Origin: Anthoceros angustus
Lineage: Eukaryota > Streptophyta > Anthocerotopsida > Anthocerotales > Anthocerotaceae
DNA length: 64,000 bases
Direction of reading: 5' to 3'
NCBI GenBank assembly: GCA_010909165.1
Contig: VJWM01000192.1
Span: 357,411 to 421,410, forward strand
Positions 44,597-54,505 of the stretch are shown here, piece after piece. Within the stretch, counting starts at the first letter, position 1; each line of letters opens with the position of its first letter. Below the pieces are notes generated by a model. The model was not told where the DNA came from. It made no database searches and saw nothing but the letters and a program-made list of their open reading frames with translations. The translations under genes and the position numbers were made by a program.

Positions 44597-44783
44597 CCGA
44601 GCTCTCTGTGTCCGAAACACGAATTGGGGATCTCCTTGTTCCCACTGAGCTGCGTTGCGCCATTCTCAGAGAGTTCCCAATTGTTGATCCGCTGAAGTTC
44701 TTCTTGCCGCCATGCGATACAGCTGCAAGCTTTGAAGTCAGGGACTTTACTTTCGGCATGCGTGAAGAGAGTCTGGAGTACAA
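43580..44783 (-). CDS. Antisense accessory ORF of Copia B
   Basis: It is opposite to pol, between RNase H and the 3' LTR, starting at 44783, 111 bases from the LTR. The intact 232-codon frame (44783-44085) has a basic Ser-rich start, 'RVSDTESSEETEMDSRSTKR', then 'APPECICPDRPPMCPRHGRV' with four cysteines and a heptad segment 'WAKRVHQLEEREAVLVHEVT'. In copy 1 the frame continues to 'PLTPEAYV'. Further along, other frames give 'NPDCSNVWCSQCPDNEC' (around 43790) and an acidic tail 'YGTEDEDSDEEPEHKFDP' (43774-43580), so splicing or frameshifts must be invoked. No known domain. Survival of a coding frame on the strand opposite pol suggests selection, but function is unknown. Confidence 0.55.
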
Positions 44784-44893
44784 TGAGGTTCTCGTGTTTA
44801 CTTGAGCAGTAGGCGGGTTCGCGAAGTACTGGGTTCAGGGGTTTTAGCGTGTATTTACACATAAATGCTCAAGATACTTGCAATGAGTGGGAG

Positions 44894-45086
44894 TGTTAAA
44901 AATAACCCGCTTAGTTATTTGGACATTGCATGGTATCTTTGGGTTAGCTTAATATAGGTAGGTTAGCTCTGGTAGTTATAACCGTCACGAAAGACTTTGC
45001 TTATGTATTGTTCTCACTTTGTTTTGTTCAATTCTGGGATTCTAGCATACAAACGTATTGAGCGATGTGTGTTAGAATATGTTACA
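44894..45086 (+). repeat. 3' LTR of Copia B
   Basis: 193 bp, the direct repeat of 36313-36504, followed at once by the AGGGT target duplicate. Confidence 0.96.
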
Positions 45087-47229
45087 AGGGTCTACAAGAA
45101 AACGCGGTATCCACCCCAAAAGAAAGATGCTTTAACATGATAATTTTTGAAGGGGGTGAATAATCTCGAAGGGGGTTTTCCGTAAATAATCTCTGAAGGG
45201 GGTTTTTGATGGGCCCTAAAACAGCGTTTTTAAGGCATTCCGGAAAACATCTCCGAAAAAAAGGGTGTCACCCACTAAAGTTCATACTTTCCATCCAGCA
45301 ATGTTTTTGTCGAATGGTGGTTGCAAACTCGAACCTATGGGATTAATGCAAAGTAGGAACAGTAAGGAAGGCCGTTCCTGCCGGGAAGGGACGACCGTAA
45401 ATTCAGTTTTGGGAGGAAAATGTGGTTTAGTAAGGACACAACAAAAGCCACGGACAGGGTATTTCCAAAACACAGTAACATTTGGAACCAAACGTTCAAC
45501 ATTCACGTTGGGACCCCGGGACAAACCGTGATTTCAGTTTCACTCATCACCAGAGTTTAATCCTTCATCATCACTTGGTCCAGCTTCTCCAGAATTGTCA
45601 TCACTATCTTGACACTTTGATTTCATGTTGTATGAAGCCGCGCCTTCATGAGCTTATCCCTTATCGCTTTTTGTCCACTTTACATGTTTAGTCGTTCAAC
45701 ACAAACCCATGTCTGAGGATGGTTGTTTCATTCACAAACACCTCTTGTATGTTTTTGGGTAATGGACCTTATTCCCTTTTTCCTCGGCATCGGACGGATG
45801 GGTTGGCTCTGACGGACTATGATGTTCTACATATCTCCTTAAATGCGCATCTGTGTGCTCGGTCCGATACCGGTGGATAAGAAAGTGAGGTGGTGCATCT
45901 AGCTTCGTCAATGACTCTCCCAATCCGAATGGCACATTATGTGTCCATAGTGCAGCCTTTGGAAACATCCTTCAAGATTTCCATTATGTCCCCATTCATC
46001 TGCATTCCACTATTGCCTTCCGGCATTTTGATATGCCCCAAGTACATATCACGCTGTGGGAGGTCCCTCAATAATGCCTCATCTAGCAAAGCTTCATCCG
46101 CACTTGAAGTGGGTGTATGATCCATACGCACGTGAAAACCACTTCCAAGGACTGTAGCACTAGCCCAATGTTATTCTCCACAATGATAGCAATCTCCTTC
46201 CGGTCCACCCAAAAGGCTTCCCACCACTTGTACTCTTCAGCATCACCTATGGGCGCAAATCTTTTAACCCTTCCAAATGGGCCACACCTTCCATCGGTGA
46301 TAGGATACCCCTTCTTGTCCCCTAGCTTCACCCGCATGCACCGTAGGATGGTGCTAAGGGAGGTGAGCCGGCCGCCTCCCTGCATGCCGCCGTGGGCGGT
46401 GCCTCCCCTAACACACCACCTTGTGGGCGTGGCGGCTCCCCAACCACGCCCCCATGGGCGGCCGGCGCCTCCCCTGACCCGGCCATGGGCTCCTCATGGT
46501 CTTCAAGAAAATATATTTAGCTCAAGATTGCAATTTGGGACCGTTGGTCAAGTGTTTGGGAAACAAGTGTAGTAATGAGTATGATTCGTGTTCAAAATCC
46601 ATATCTCCTTAAAACCTCAATTTTGTTGATTTTAAGGATGCTTGCATGGGCGCATGGGCAACTAACTTTGTTCATTTTAAGTGGCATTGCCTTAAAGCCC
46701 AAGTGGTTGCATTGAGTGCGAAGGTTGAAGACCACGATTGGCGACCTTTTGGATGAGAGAGACGCTAGATCTTTGTGTGGCGATCGACAGGTCGGCCGAG
46801 CCCAAGAATGGTACTATTGAAGGCGAGCAAGCAATGGAGAGCGACAACTTTGAGGCGGAGGATATGGACCGCCTCGAATATGGCGGTGGTACTTGACTCA
46901 ATTCGGCAGGCATGGATGAGTCGCCGGCACTCTTGAATGACTATTGTCGATCTTGATGACCACTTCCTCCTTTAGCAATTGTTTGTTGCAATGTTCTCAC
47001 GACCATTGAAATAAGACTCCGCTAATGCGGATTGTTTTCATTGTGTTCCACCACTTGAAAGTAAAAGTTTTCGGTTGTAATAAACATATGAAAATGGCAG
47101 CCCTCTATGCATTCTACAAAAGCAGACACACACCCTATTGTGCTCGGTTTGGTGTAGACTTGAAAGTCGTCCTTTATCACGGTATGACCTCGAGAAAGGT
47201 GTGTGAATTATCAAAGTAGGGCACATATC
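45087..47229. other. Continuation of interrupted repeat, then unrecognised frames
   Basis: 45087-45290 continues the repeat split by Copia B and shares 'gataatttttgaaggggg' with the reverse complement of 47300-47330. On the minus strand 46385-45732 three consecutive frames look protein-derived ('EYKWWEAFWVDRKEIAIIVE', 'LGHIKMPEGNSGMQMNGDIM', 'LDAPPHFLIHRYRTEH') but are broken, and I recognise no family. 46390-46500 is GC-rich with repeated 'gcctcccc'. Nothing else is supported. Confidence 0.45.
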
Positions 47230-47450
47230 TTTGTTCTAGGAAAGGTGTTCTTAAGTGACAAGAAGTCTTGTCTCTCGACCAAAGAGGGTTATTATATTCT
47301 CCCCCTTCAAAAATTATCGTGTTCTTTACTAGAGCAGCCCCTGCCCTCTTATACTACGCCCAAAGGCAGCGTCTTTATTACACTCCTATTCTGAGATGAT
47401 GTCAAGCTCAGTGTGCCCTAGCCTTCCGCCCACTATTCCCCTTAGCCAGC

Positions 47451-49890
47451 CTATCTACGTCGTCGGCGGTGGGGCTGGGAGTGCCCATGATTCCGCCCCG
47501 GCGTTGGTGGCCCAATCCCTGGTCCTGACAGTTGCGGCGCGCCCAATCGGATAATCCACGAGGCGGGGCCCCTTCCCCTTCCCGAGACCCTGTCAGATTG
47601 AGCTACCGGCGGCGGCCTGACAAGCGCAGTGACCACCAAATCCTCTTCCTCTCCCCCTCTTAACTCACTGGTGGGTCCCTGCTCTGCGGGTCCACCAGGA
47701 GATTGCTCCGCCTGGGCAGGCTGGTGATGATCCCCCCTCTCCTCCTGAGTCCGGTCCTCGGGGTCCGGCCTTGCTTCCGGAGTCCGGACCTCAGGGTCCG
47801 GTCTCGTCTCCGGAGTCCGGACCTCAGGGTCCAGACTCGCGGGTCCCTGAACTCCCTCACCCAGAGCACTCCCCGGGGGTCCGTCCTCGCTCACCGGACC
47901 CCCTACCTGTCTTGGGTCTCCCTGGGCTTCTCCTTCTTTGACCCCCTCGAGGTCCTCCTCCCTTTCCTTCCCTGGTGGGGTGCGACGGACTTACCTCATA
48001 TCCGGTGGTGTCCGCCGTATCCCGCTCCTCCTGATGCTCCCCCTCTCCGCTGCTGCTCTCATCTCCGAACAGCGCTCCCAGGGTCCCGGTGGCAGCACTA
48101 TCCCCGGGGCCTTCGTCTCGCCCCCCTCCCTCTGATCCTTCCGGCGGTCCTTCAATCTGCCGGAGGTGAGACAGGACCTCCAGTGCCTTGAGGAGCTCTG
48201 AGTGGTAGTAGGCAAAGTCTGAATCGACTTGTTGAATTGCCTCCTCCACATGAGCCCGGAGCACCCGGTACTCCCTCCTCCAAAGGTGCTCCGGTAGTTG
48301 GGCGTCTTTGGTTGGCCCGCCGTCCGTCTCCACCGCAAGGCCGCCAATTGGAGTCTGCCGAGTCTCTCGAGGCCGCCAAGGCTGCCTCCGCCACTTCCTG
48401 CAGCCTCTGCTGCACATGCTCCTCCTCCGTCCGTAGTTCGCCAACTTCGCCATGGCGCGATGTTCCCCCTCTGCTTTCCGCAACCGGACCAGCAGCTTCT
48501 GCTCCTCTCTCAGAGCCCTCTCTCTGCCATCCATCCTGGCCTGGAGGGCCACCATCTCTCTTTCCAGGCGGTCCGGCAGCTCCGCCCGGCCCCTGGCTTC
48601 CTCCAAGTCCTTCTCTAGTTCGGCGATGTCCTGCTCCTTACTTTGCCGTCGACTCTCCTCCGCCCTCCAACAGAGCTGGAGTCGCTCTATCTCGAGCTCG
48701 TGGTCCATGATTCTCCCTTGGAGAATTCCATTTCGTTCCACGGTTTCCTGGAGCTGTAGCTCCAGGGTCTCCTTGCGATCCTCCAGCTCCTGGCGCCGCT
48801 CCTCCGTCCCTTGCAGCTTCCCTCCATCTCCCGGGTGCTGGCCTCCCTCTCTTCTTCACGGCTTGCCCGTGCTTGCTCCGCCGCCACCTGCTCGGCCTTC
48901 AGGTTGGCCGCGGCTGCTCCCGCCGTCTCCCTCCACCGGTTCCGGTCCCGCCGGTAGTGGTCCCTGTCCGTCTTCGCCGCGGCCTCGGCCTCCCGCGCCC
49001 CTTTCACCTGAGCCTCCCAGGCTTGGTGTTGCTCTTGCCGAGCCGCCTCGGCCAGGTCCTTGGCCCTTTTCGCCTGCCTCCGGGCCTCCTCTGCTTCCTC
49101 CTGGGCCGCTTCCCTCCGTCTGCAAAGGTCCTCTGCCTTTGCTCGTGCCTCCTGCGATTACTTCAGCTGTTCACACAGCTGAAGGATCCTGGCCCGGTCC
49201 TGTTGAGCGGACCTTGCCTCCGACTCCGCCGCTCGGCGCTTCTCCTCCTCGACCCTCGCGAGGGTTTCCGCCTTCCTCTTGGCCACTTGGGCCGCCTCCG
49301 CTTGACCCTGGAGCTCCACCATCCGTCTTCTGGTGGCCTCTACCTCCTGGTCTTCGCTGCCCGAGACCCCAGAGCATTCCGTCCATGACGCACGAGCACC
49401 CTCTGGTCTCTTCCACGGCGCGGGGAAATTCCGTGAAGTCCACCGCGGCCTCGGCCTCCGCGCCCTTTCACTGAGCCTCCCGGGCTTGGTGTTGCTCTTG
49501 CCGAGCCGCCTCGGCCGGTCATAGCCCTTTCGCTGCCTCCGGGCCTCCTCCTGCTTCCTCTGGGCGCTTCCCTCCGTCGCAAGGTCCTCTGCCTTTGCTC
49601 GTGCCTCTGCGATTACTTGCCACCACATTTGAAGGATCTAACCAGTCTGAGCGGACCTTGCCTCCTCCGCCGCTCGGCGCTTCTCCTCCTCGACCCTCGC
49701 GAGGTTTCCGCCTTCCTCTTGGCCACTTGGGCGCCTCCGCTTGACCACGGGCTCCACCATCCTCTTGGTGGCCTCTACCTCCTGGTCTTCTCTGCCCGTT
49801 CGAGCATTCCGTCCATGGCGGTGTGCGAGCACCCTCTGGTCTCTTCCACGGTACGGCGAGGGAAATTCCCGTGAAGTCCACCGCGGCCTC
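47451..49890 (-). pseudogene. Element C coiled-coil ORF
   Basis: Continuous heptad-like sequence in several frames (49881-49519, 49628-49158, 49007-48687, 48741-47857), for example 'ELEKDLEEARGRAELPDRLE' and 'HVEEAIQQVDSDFAYYHSEL', followed by an acidic 'GALFGDESSSGEGEHQEE' tail and 11-residue repeats with 'PEVRTPE'. 49430-49890 is a damaged direct copy of 49000-49430. The tail layout matches the ORF at 1-684. A structural or gag-like role is inferred. Confidence 0.55.
47747..47845. repeat. 33-bp tandem repeat, three units
   Basis: Units start 'gagtccgg' at 47747, 47780 and 47813, encoding 11-residue repeats on the minus strand. Confidence 0.9.
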
Positions 49891-50149
49891 GGGTACCGGT
49901 CCCGATCACATCACCACCGATCGAGGCGGACTAGGGACTCCGGACCCAATCAGGACCCTCAAGTCCTCAGTGTTCTAATCCGGAGCTTCCACCTTCTTGG
50001 CCCTCTTGGCCGCTAGCTCCTTCTCCGCCCGCCTTCTCTTGGGGCTCGGAGGTGGTGAGGGTGGGGCGGCTCTCTGCCCCTCACAGTTGGTGGCGAGCGG
50101 GCTCGGTGGGGTTCTTGCGGTGTCCTCCGCCCCACAGGCCTTTGAAGGA

Positions 50150-50404
50150 TCGTATGGCAAAACATGATGGTGGAAAGAGGAGAGGAGAGGAGGAGGCAAG
50201 TGTAACTCTCTCACATTGAGATGAGGCTTTGGAGGGTATTTATACCCTCCACCAGGGCTCCCTAGGAAGCTCCACAAGAAGCCCCTAGGAAGGAGCACAA
50301 GAAGCTTCCTAGTGATTAGCTTTAACTAAACAAATGATACTTAACTGACACCTAACTTAGACTAAGTGTATTAGTCTAAGTACATTGGGCTTTAATACCC
50401 TTAC
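50150..50404 (-). mobile_element. Probable inserted LTR fragment with TATA box
   Basis: On the minus strand it begins TGTAAGGGTATTAAAGCCC and contains a perfect 11 bp stem hairpin (50355-50381) and 'ggagggtataaataccctcc' (around 50233-50252), a TATAAATA box inside an inverted repeat. Element C-type coding sequence occurs on both sides. The left end is not resolved. Confidence 0.45.
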
Positions 50405-50506
50405 AGCCACATCCCTCTCCGCCCTCCTTACGGCCTCCCACTTCCCCGCCACTCCGCCGGCAGGCAGAGACCGTGCGATCTGGCCACATGAGCGTCTTCC
50501 TCCTCT

Positions 50507-51766
50507 TTACCTCCCGCCTAGTCCGGCGGGGTTGGGCCGGGCGTTGTGGGCTCTTGGCTCCTGGTGCGCGACCACCAACTCCTCCTGTTGCAACCTCCTC
50601 CCGTGGCAGGTGCTCGGTGGAGGGACTAAAAGGAGGGAAGCGGGAATTTCTTCCCACACTTCCCGGGGTGGCGAGGGGGTCCGTTCCAGGCGTATGGAGT
50701 CCGGAATCCCCTCCCAATCCTCCTCCTCCAGGACTCGCCTGGCCTTGGAAGGGCGGCCCTTCGCCTCCGGCGCTCTCCCCTCGCGCTCCGCCTCAAGCAG
50801 GGCCACCAGACCCTTCCGGAGTGCCCGCTCTTCCTCTCCCTCCTTCAGAAGGTTCAGGTGCCCCCACACATGGATGATGAACGGCGATAACGCCGACGAG
50901 GGCGGCTTCTCGCTCCGCAGCTTCCTGGCCTCCTGGTTGATCCTGGCGAAGATGATTCTTCCCCAGTTGGCCCTCTTCCCTCTTTGTAGGGCGTGGAGGA
51001 ATACCAGCAAGTTGTCACCAAGGTGGTCCACCTTGGTGAGCATATTCCAGTGGACAATGATCTTCGCCACCGCCTCACCCCGCGGTCCGGGCATCGACCA
51101 CCCGTTGGAGGACTGCTGCGTTCCCGGCCTCAAGAGCGCCGCCCTTGCCGCTTCCACCTTCCTCTTCACCTTAAGGGGCTCTGGGACTACGCCCCCAACT
51201 TCCTCCGCTGGGCGGTTGTAAACCGCCCGGACCTCTGATCCATCTCTTGGGGTCCTCCTCGATTCTTGAGTGGACCTCCTTGTTGGCCACCGCCAGCATC
51301 TTCCGGCGTATTCCCGGACTAGGGCGACGCCGAAAGTCGACACTGGAAGATATCCAGTGCCGACCCTCCACGACTCCCTCCGCCTCCGCCCGGCCGAGTG
51401 CGAAATCCGGGTAGCGTTTGGTGACGATGTTCCGTTCCACCAGGCGCCAGGGTTCCCAGACCTCCGCCGCCTTCTTGGGCCCCATTGTTGTGCGCCTCTT
51501 GGTCTGCTGTTGTGGCTTGAGGCTAAACAATTCTCCTTCTTCCCTCCGCCGCGTCGAACGCTTCGTTCGCAAAAGTGAGCCGCTCGCAATTGCGCTCGGA
51601 CGCTCAAAAAGACAGCGCCAGAGAGCAGGGTGTCTGAGCGCAAGAGACTGCGAAAACTGCCGCGAAGTCGCTCGGGAGAATGACCTTCATTCGGGGCCAA
51701 AGCGTCGGGAGTAACCGAAGCGCGGGGGGCGTCCCTTCGCTGCCCGTAACTGTCAGAGTCCTGCAT
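50507..51766 (-). CDS. Element C first ORF, plant transposon-type protein
   Basis: A 419-codon intact frame. The N-terminal third is basic and Ser-rich and may be untranslated leader read in frame. The middle, 'IIVHWNMLTKVDHLGDNLLV' to 'KRANWGRIIFARINQEARKL' and 'SPFIIHVWGHLNLL', resembles the 'putative plant transposon protein' helical domain found near gag in plant retroelements; that match is from memory. The tail is charged and Pro-rich. It lies downstream of the LTR-like region and upstream of the coiled-coil ORF. Confidence 0.45.
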   Translation of the reverse strand: MQDSDSYGQRRDAPRASVTPDALAPNEGHSPERLRGSFRSLLRSDTLLSGAVFLSVRAQLRAAHFCERSVRRGGGKKENCLASSHNSRPRGAQQWGPRRRRRSGNPGAWWNGTSSPNATRISHSAGRRRRESWRVGTGYLPVSTFGVALVREYAGRCWRWPTRRSTQESRRTPRDGSEVRAVYNRPAEEVGGVVPEPLKVKRKVEAARAALLRPGTQQSSNGWSMPGPRGEAVAKIIVHWNMLTKVDHLGDNLLVFLHALQRGKRANWGRIIFARINQEARKLRSEKPPSSALSPFIIHVWGHLNLLKEGEEERALRKGLVALLEAEREGRAPEAKGRPSKARRVLEEEDWEGIPDSIRLERTPSPPREVWEEIPASLLLVPPPSTCHGRRLQQEELVVAHQEPRAHNARPNPAGLGGR

Positions 51767-52230
51767 GGCTTACTCTAGCTTTACGCTGCCGCCGCCGCTC
51801 GCGTACTCTAGCCTTACTCTGGCGCATGTACGGGCGTGAGTACACGCCCACACGCCATCGGCAACCCTACGGTCCCAGTCCGTGCATGTCATCACCTCTC
51901 AAGACTGCCCACGTGGCCCCTCTTGCCAAAGTACGGCCCCCGTTCCAAAGTTACCCTTCCTGACGTACTTATTGTGGCTTACTTCGGAGTGCAGTCCGGA
52001 CTCACCGCGATCTACTCCGGAGTGCAGTCCGGAGTCCCCTGTCTACTCCGGAGTGAGGTCCGGAGTCACCCCGCCTACTCCTAAGTGAGGTCCGGAGTCA
52101 CCTTATTACCCACCCTGGCCTTATTTCCTGTCTTATTTCTCACTCCACACCAAAAAAAAACAAAAAAACTAGCTCATTACCTTTCTAAGGGGGAGAGCCT
52201 ACGGTCCACAGTTGCCTTCAAATAGTACTT
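51560..52230 (-). repeat. LTR-like region of element C
   Basis: Inverted relative to 18050-18650 and similar along its length. It contains four 32 bp units of 'actccggagtg-agtccgga' (51981-52102). Confidence 0.6.
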
Positions 52231-54505
52231 CCTAGGCATGAAAATCATGGTCGAGACTAATTCCTTCTCCCAATCTTTGTTCCGTAGCCGGTGATCGACT
52301 GTCTTTTCGATGGAGGCCCCATTTCTTGTAGGGTTGTAGGCTTGAATACTTCTCTGATATAGTGCACATTTTTTGTCTCAGCTTACATCCGCTCTTCCAA
52401 CAATTATTGTTTATGCTTGATGGCTTTGGGTCTTATCAGACTATAGTCTGATAAGATGATGGCAATAACGATAATCATCTTCACAATCTGTGTTCCATTG
52501 ATTTGACTTCCTCTAGAATATAGCGTACCGCTTGCTTCTGAAATTCTTCTTGTACCTCAACTGTCTACATGTTGTAATGAAGTTCCACCACTATTAAGGG
52601 CCCGTTTCGATCACGCATTGTTGCTGCCAATTGGGTGACATCCAGTTAGTAGTAAGGGAAGTTATGGCCAGTGGTGCACCTCATAAGCATGCCTGCTGAA
52701 GTTTCTTTTGGGAAGAGTTTATGGCAACTCGGCCTGATTGCGAGCAATCGGGTTTACTCGATCAGGCCCAGCGGCTGCTCGAAACAAGTGGCCGCTTATC
52801 TACCTTGTTCGGTGCGGTGCAACATGTCTCCAACTCAGTACAAATTGAAAGAGAAAAAAAATGGTAGATGGTTGGTGTCGCCGTTGGCATAATATATACT
52901 TGCACATATATATCCAATATTTGACATCATATGATGAATATATTTTATTTTTAATAAAAAAAATATGATGTATTCCATTGCCTATTGCTTGTGTATGCAG
53001 GGGGATGATAATCAAATCCAGCTGCCTCCTGCACCCCGACTCTGGCAGTGAAATTGGGGTGGAATTGATTGACCCTATTATAGCGGTCTGCAATTCCTCA
53101 AAAATAGGTGCTGGCAATCGAGAAAGGTGCACCCCTCCACCCCCCCCAGGGCGGGGGTGCACATATATCAATTGAATAAGAATTTCACAATTAAGCAGCG
53201 TGCGGGCGGATTAGTATTGAGATGCGTGCCATTCCCTTGGTGGTTTGAAAAAGTTCTAAATTGTCCCACTATGTAGGCGCACCGGCCTCTCTCATGCGAG
53301 ATTTAAAGTGCAAGATTTCCTACTTCGTATGATTATGATGTCCAAAAGAGGGTTCATCGATTTCTAGGAATTTTCCATCTATGGATGTAACCATCATCTT
53401 CAGAGCACGGAGACGAGAACGCGGATGGGCATCTTCACTCGGTGAAGGAAATTAGCAAAGAGGCACGTTGAGCAAACTTTACCATGGATGCATGACAAGT
53501 CCATGGACATCATCACAAAAAATCACCACAATCAAAGGCCAGGAACATGCTCATCAGAATTTCCAGACAGAAAATTGAGCCATTCAAGAACATGCTCATC
53601 AGAAGCTCAACATAATTTTTAGACAGAAAAAAGAAGTTTCATTTTAAACACTGCCGTTTAAGAAAAATAAAACGGGAACATGCTGACCTGGCCCATGCTA
53701 CCTACAAAACCGGCCTTAGGGGCCCATGCGACCGCCTCTTGCCGGGCCCGCCCCTAGCTAATAAGGGATGATGACCTTAGGCAAGAAAGACATTGGAGGG
53801 CCATCGTGGCGGCAAACCGGTGGGATATAACCTAGCCTTGTTTCAAAGCATATTCCAGAAGTCTCGCTTTCTTAGGGCATGAATGTGGACACCCTAAAAA
53901 TCCACATGTTCCCCACATTACCGGGCGCATGCATCTAAGGTCTGAGATGAAGAATCGATATAGAAACAATCCGGCAGCCCAGAACGCACCAAAAACCTCT
54001 CAAAGTGAGTAGGTTTGTGGGTTAAGTGACAATATCATGCATCCGGCCTGAAAAAAGATTACCGTACCCCAAAAGGGTGATTCGATATTAATTAATTAAA
54101 ATTTATAAAATTTAAAATTTCAAAAATTACTATACTTAAAATGCCCAATGTGTAAAAGTTTACAAATTTAAGATGCCGAAAATAAGGAAACTAGGATTTG
54201 TGTTAGAGCGGGGAGGTCTATACATATCTATTGATTTTATATAGATACCTATGTATTCTAATAAAATTTTAAAATATAAATATTTATATTGAACCTTATT
54301 TTTTCAAAAAATAATTATTTCGGCATTACCCTGTTGAACCACCCCACGGGGGTTCGGTACGCTTTCCGAGGCATTCTCAACACAACGCCTACTAATACCC
54401 CAATAATTAGGAACGAGTATAAATCTAAATGTATCTAGCTATGTGCCATATCCAATGATGAAAAATGTCATCTGTGAGTCCCCCGCTCGCTTAGACCCTG
54501 CTCAT
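52231..54505. other. Noncoding; candidate MITE and AT-rich stretch
   Basis: 52598-52785 begins GGGCCCGTTTCGA and ends TCGAAACAAG, a weak terminal-inverted-repeat pair that may be a MITE. 53127-53162 is a G/C hairpin with 9 bp arms. 53475-53600 resembles 17860-17980. 54090-54330 is AT-rich. No gene is supported. Confidence 0.4.

Larger units (their letters stand above)
36313..45086 (+). mobile_element. Copia element B, complete with target duplication
   Basis: The 5' LTR 36313-36504 and 3' LTR 44894-45086 both begin TGTTAAAAATAACC and end ATGTTACA. Both ends are flanked by AGGGT (36308-36312 and 45087-45091), a perfect 5 bp target-site duplication. A primer site follows the 5' LTR and a purine tract (gagtgggag, 44885-44893) precedes the 3' LTR. 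Internal order is an extra ORF, gag, protease, integrase, reverse transcriptase, RNase H, then an antisense ORF. A 1.95 kb internal tandem duplication makes the element 8.8 kb long. Confidence 0.97.
47230..52230 (-). mobile_element. Element C: coiled-coil retroelement without polymerase
   Basis: Read leftward from 52230. 52230-51560 is an LTR-like region (a related solo copy is at 18050-18650). Next come a 419-codon frame, an inserted LTR-like piece (50150-50404), a long coiled-coil ORF and a 3' region ('tgtaataaagacgctgcc', 47385-47370) that is shared with 62440-62790. No reverse transcriptase, integrase or transposase is visible, so it is probably non-autonomous. Exact ends and target duplication were not found. 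Confidence 0.6.

Noticed and set aside
48452-49474. 340-codon plus-strand frame in element C
   Set aside because: It is a Ser/Pro/Leu-rich shadow of the GC-rich, charged minus-strand coiled coil; no domain and no conserved character.
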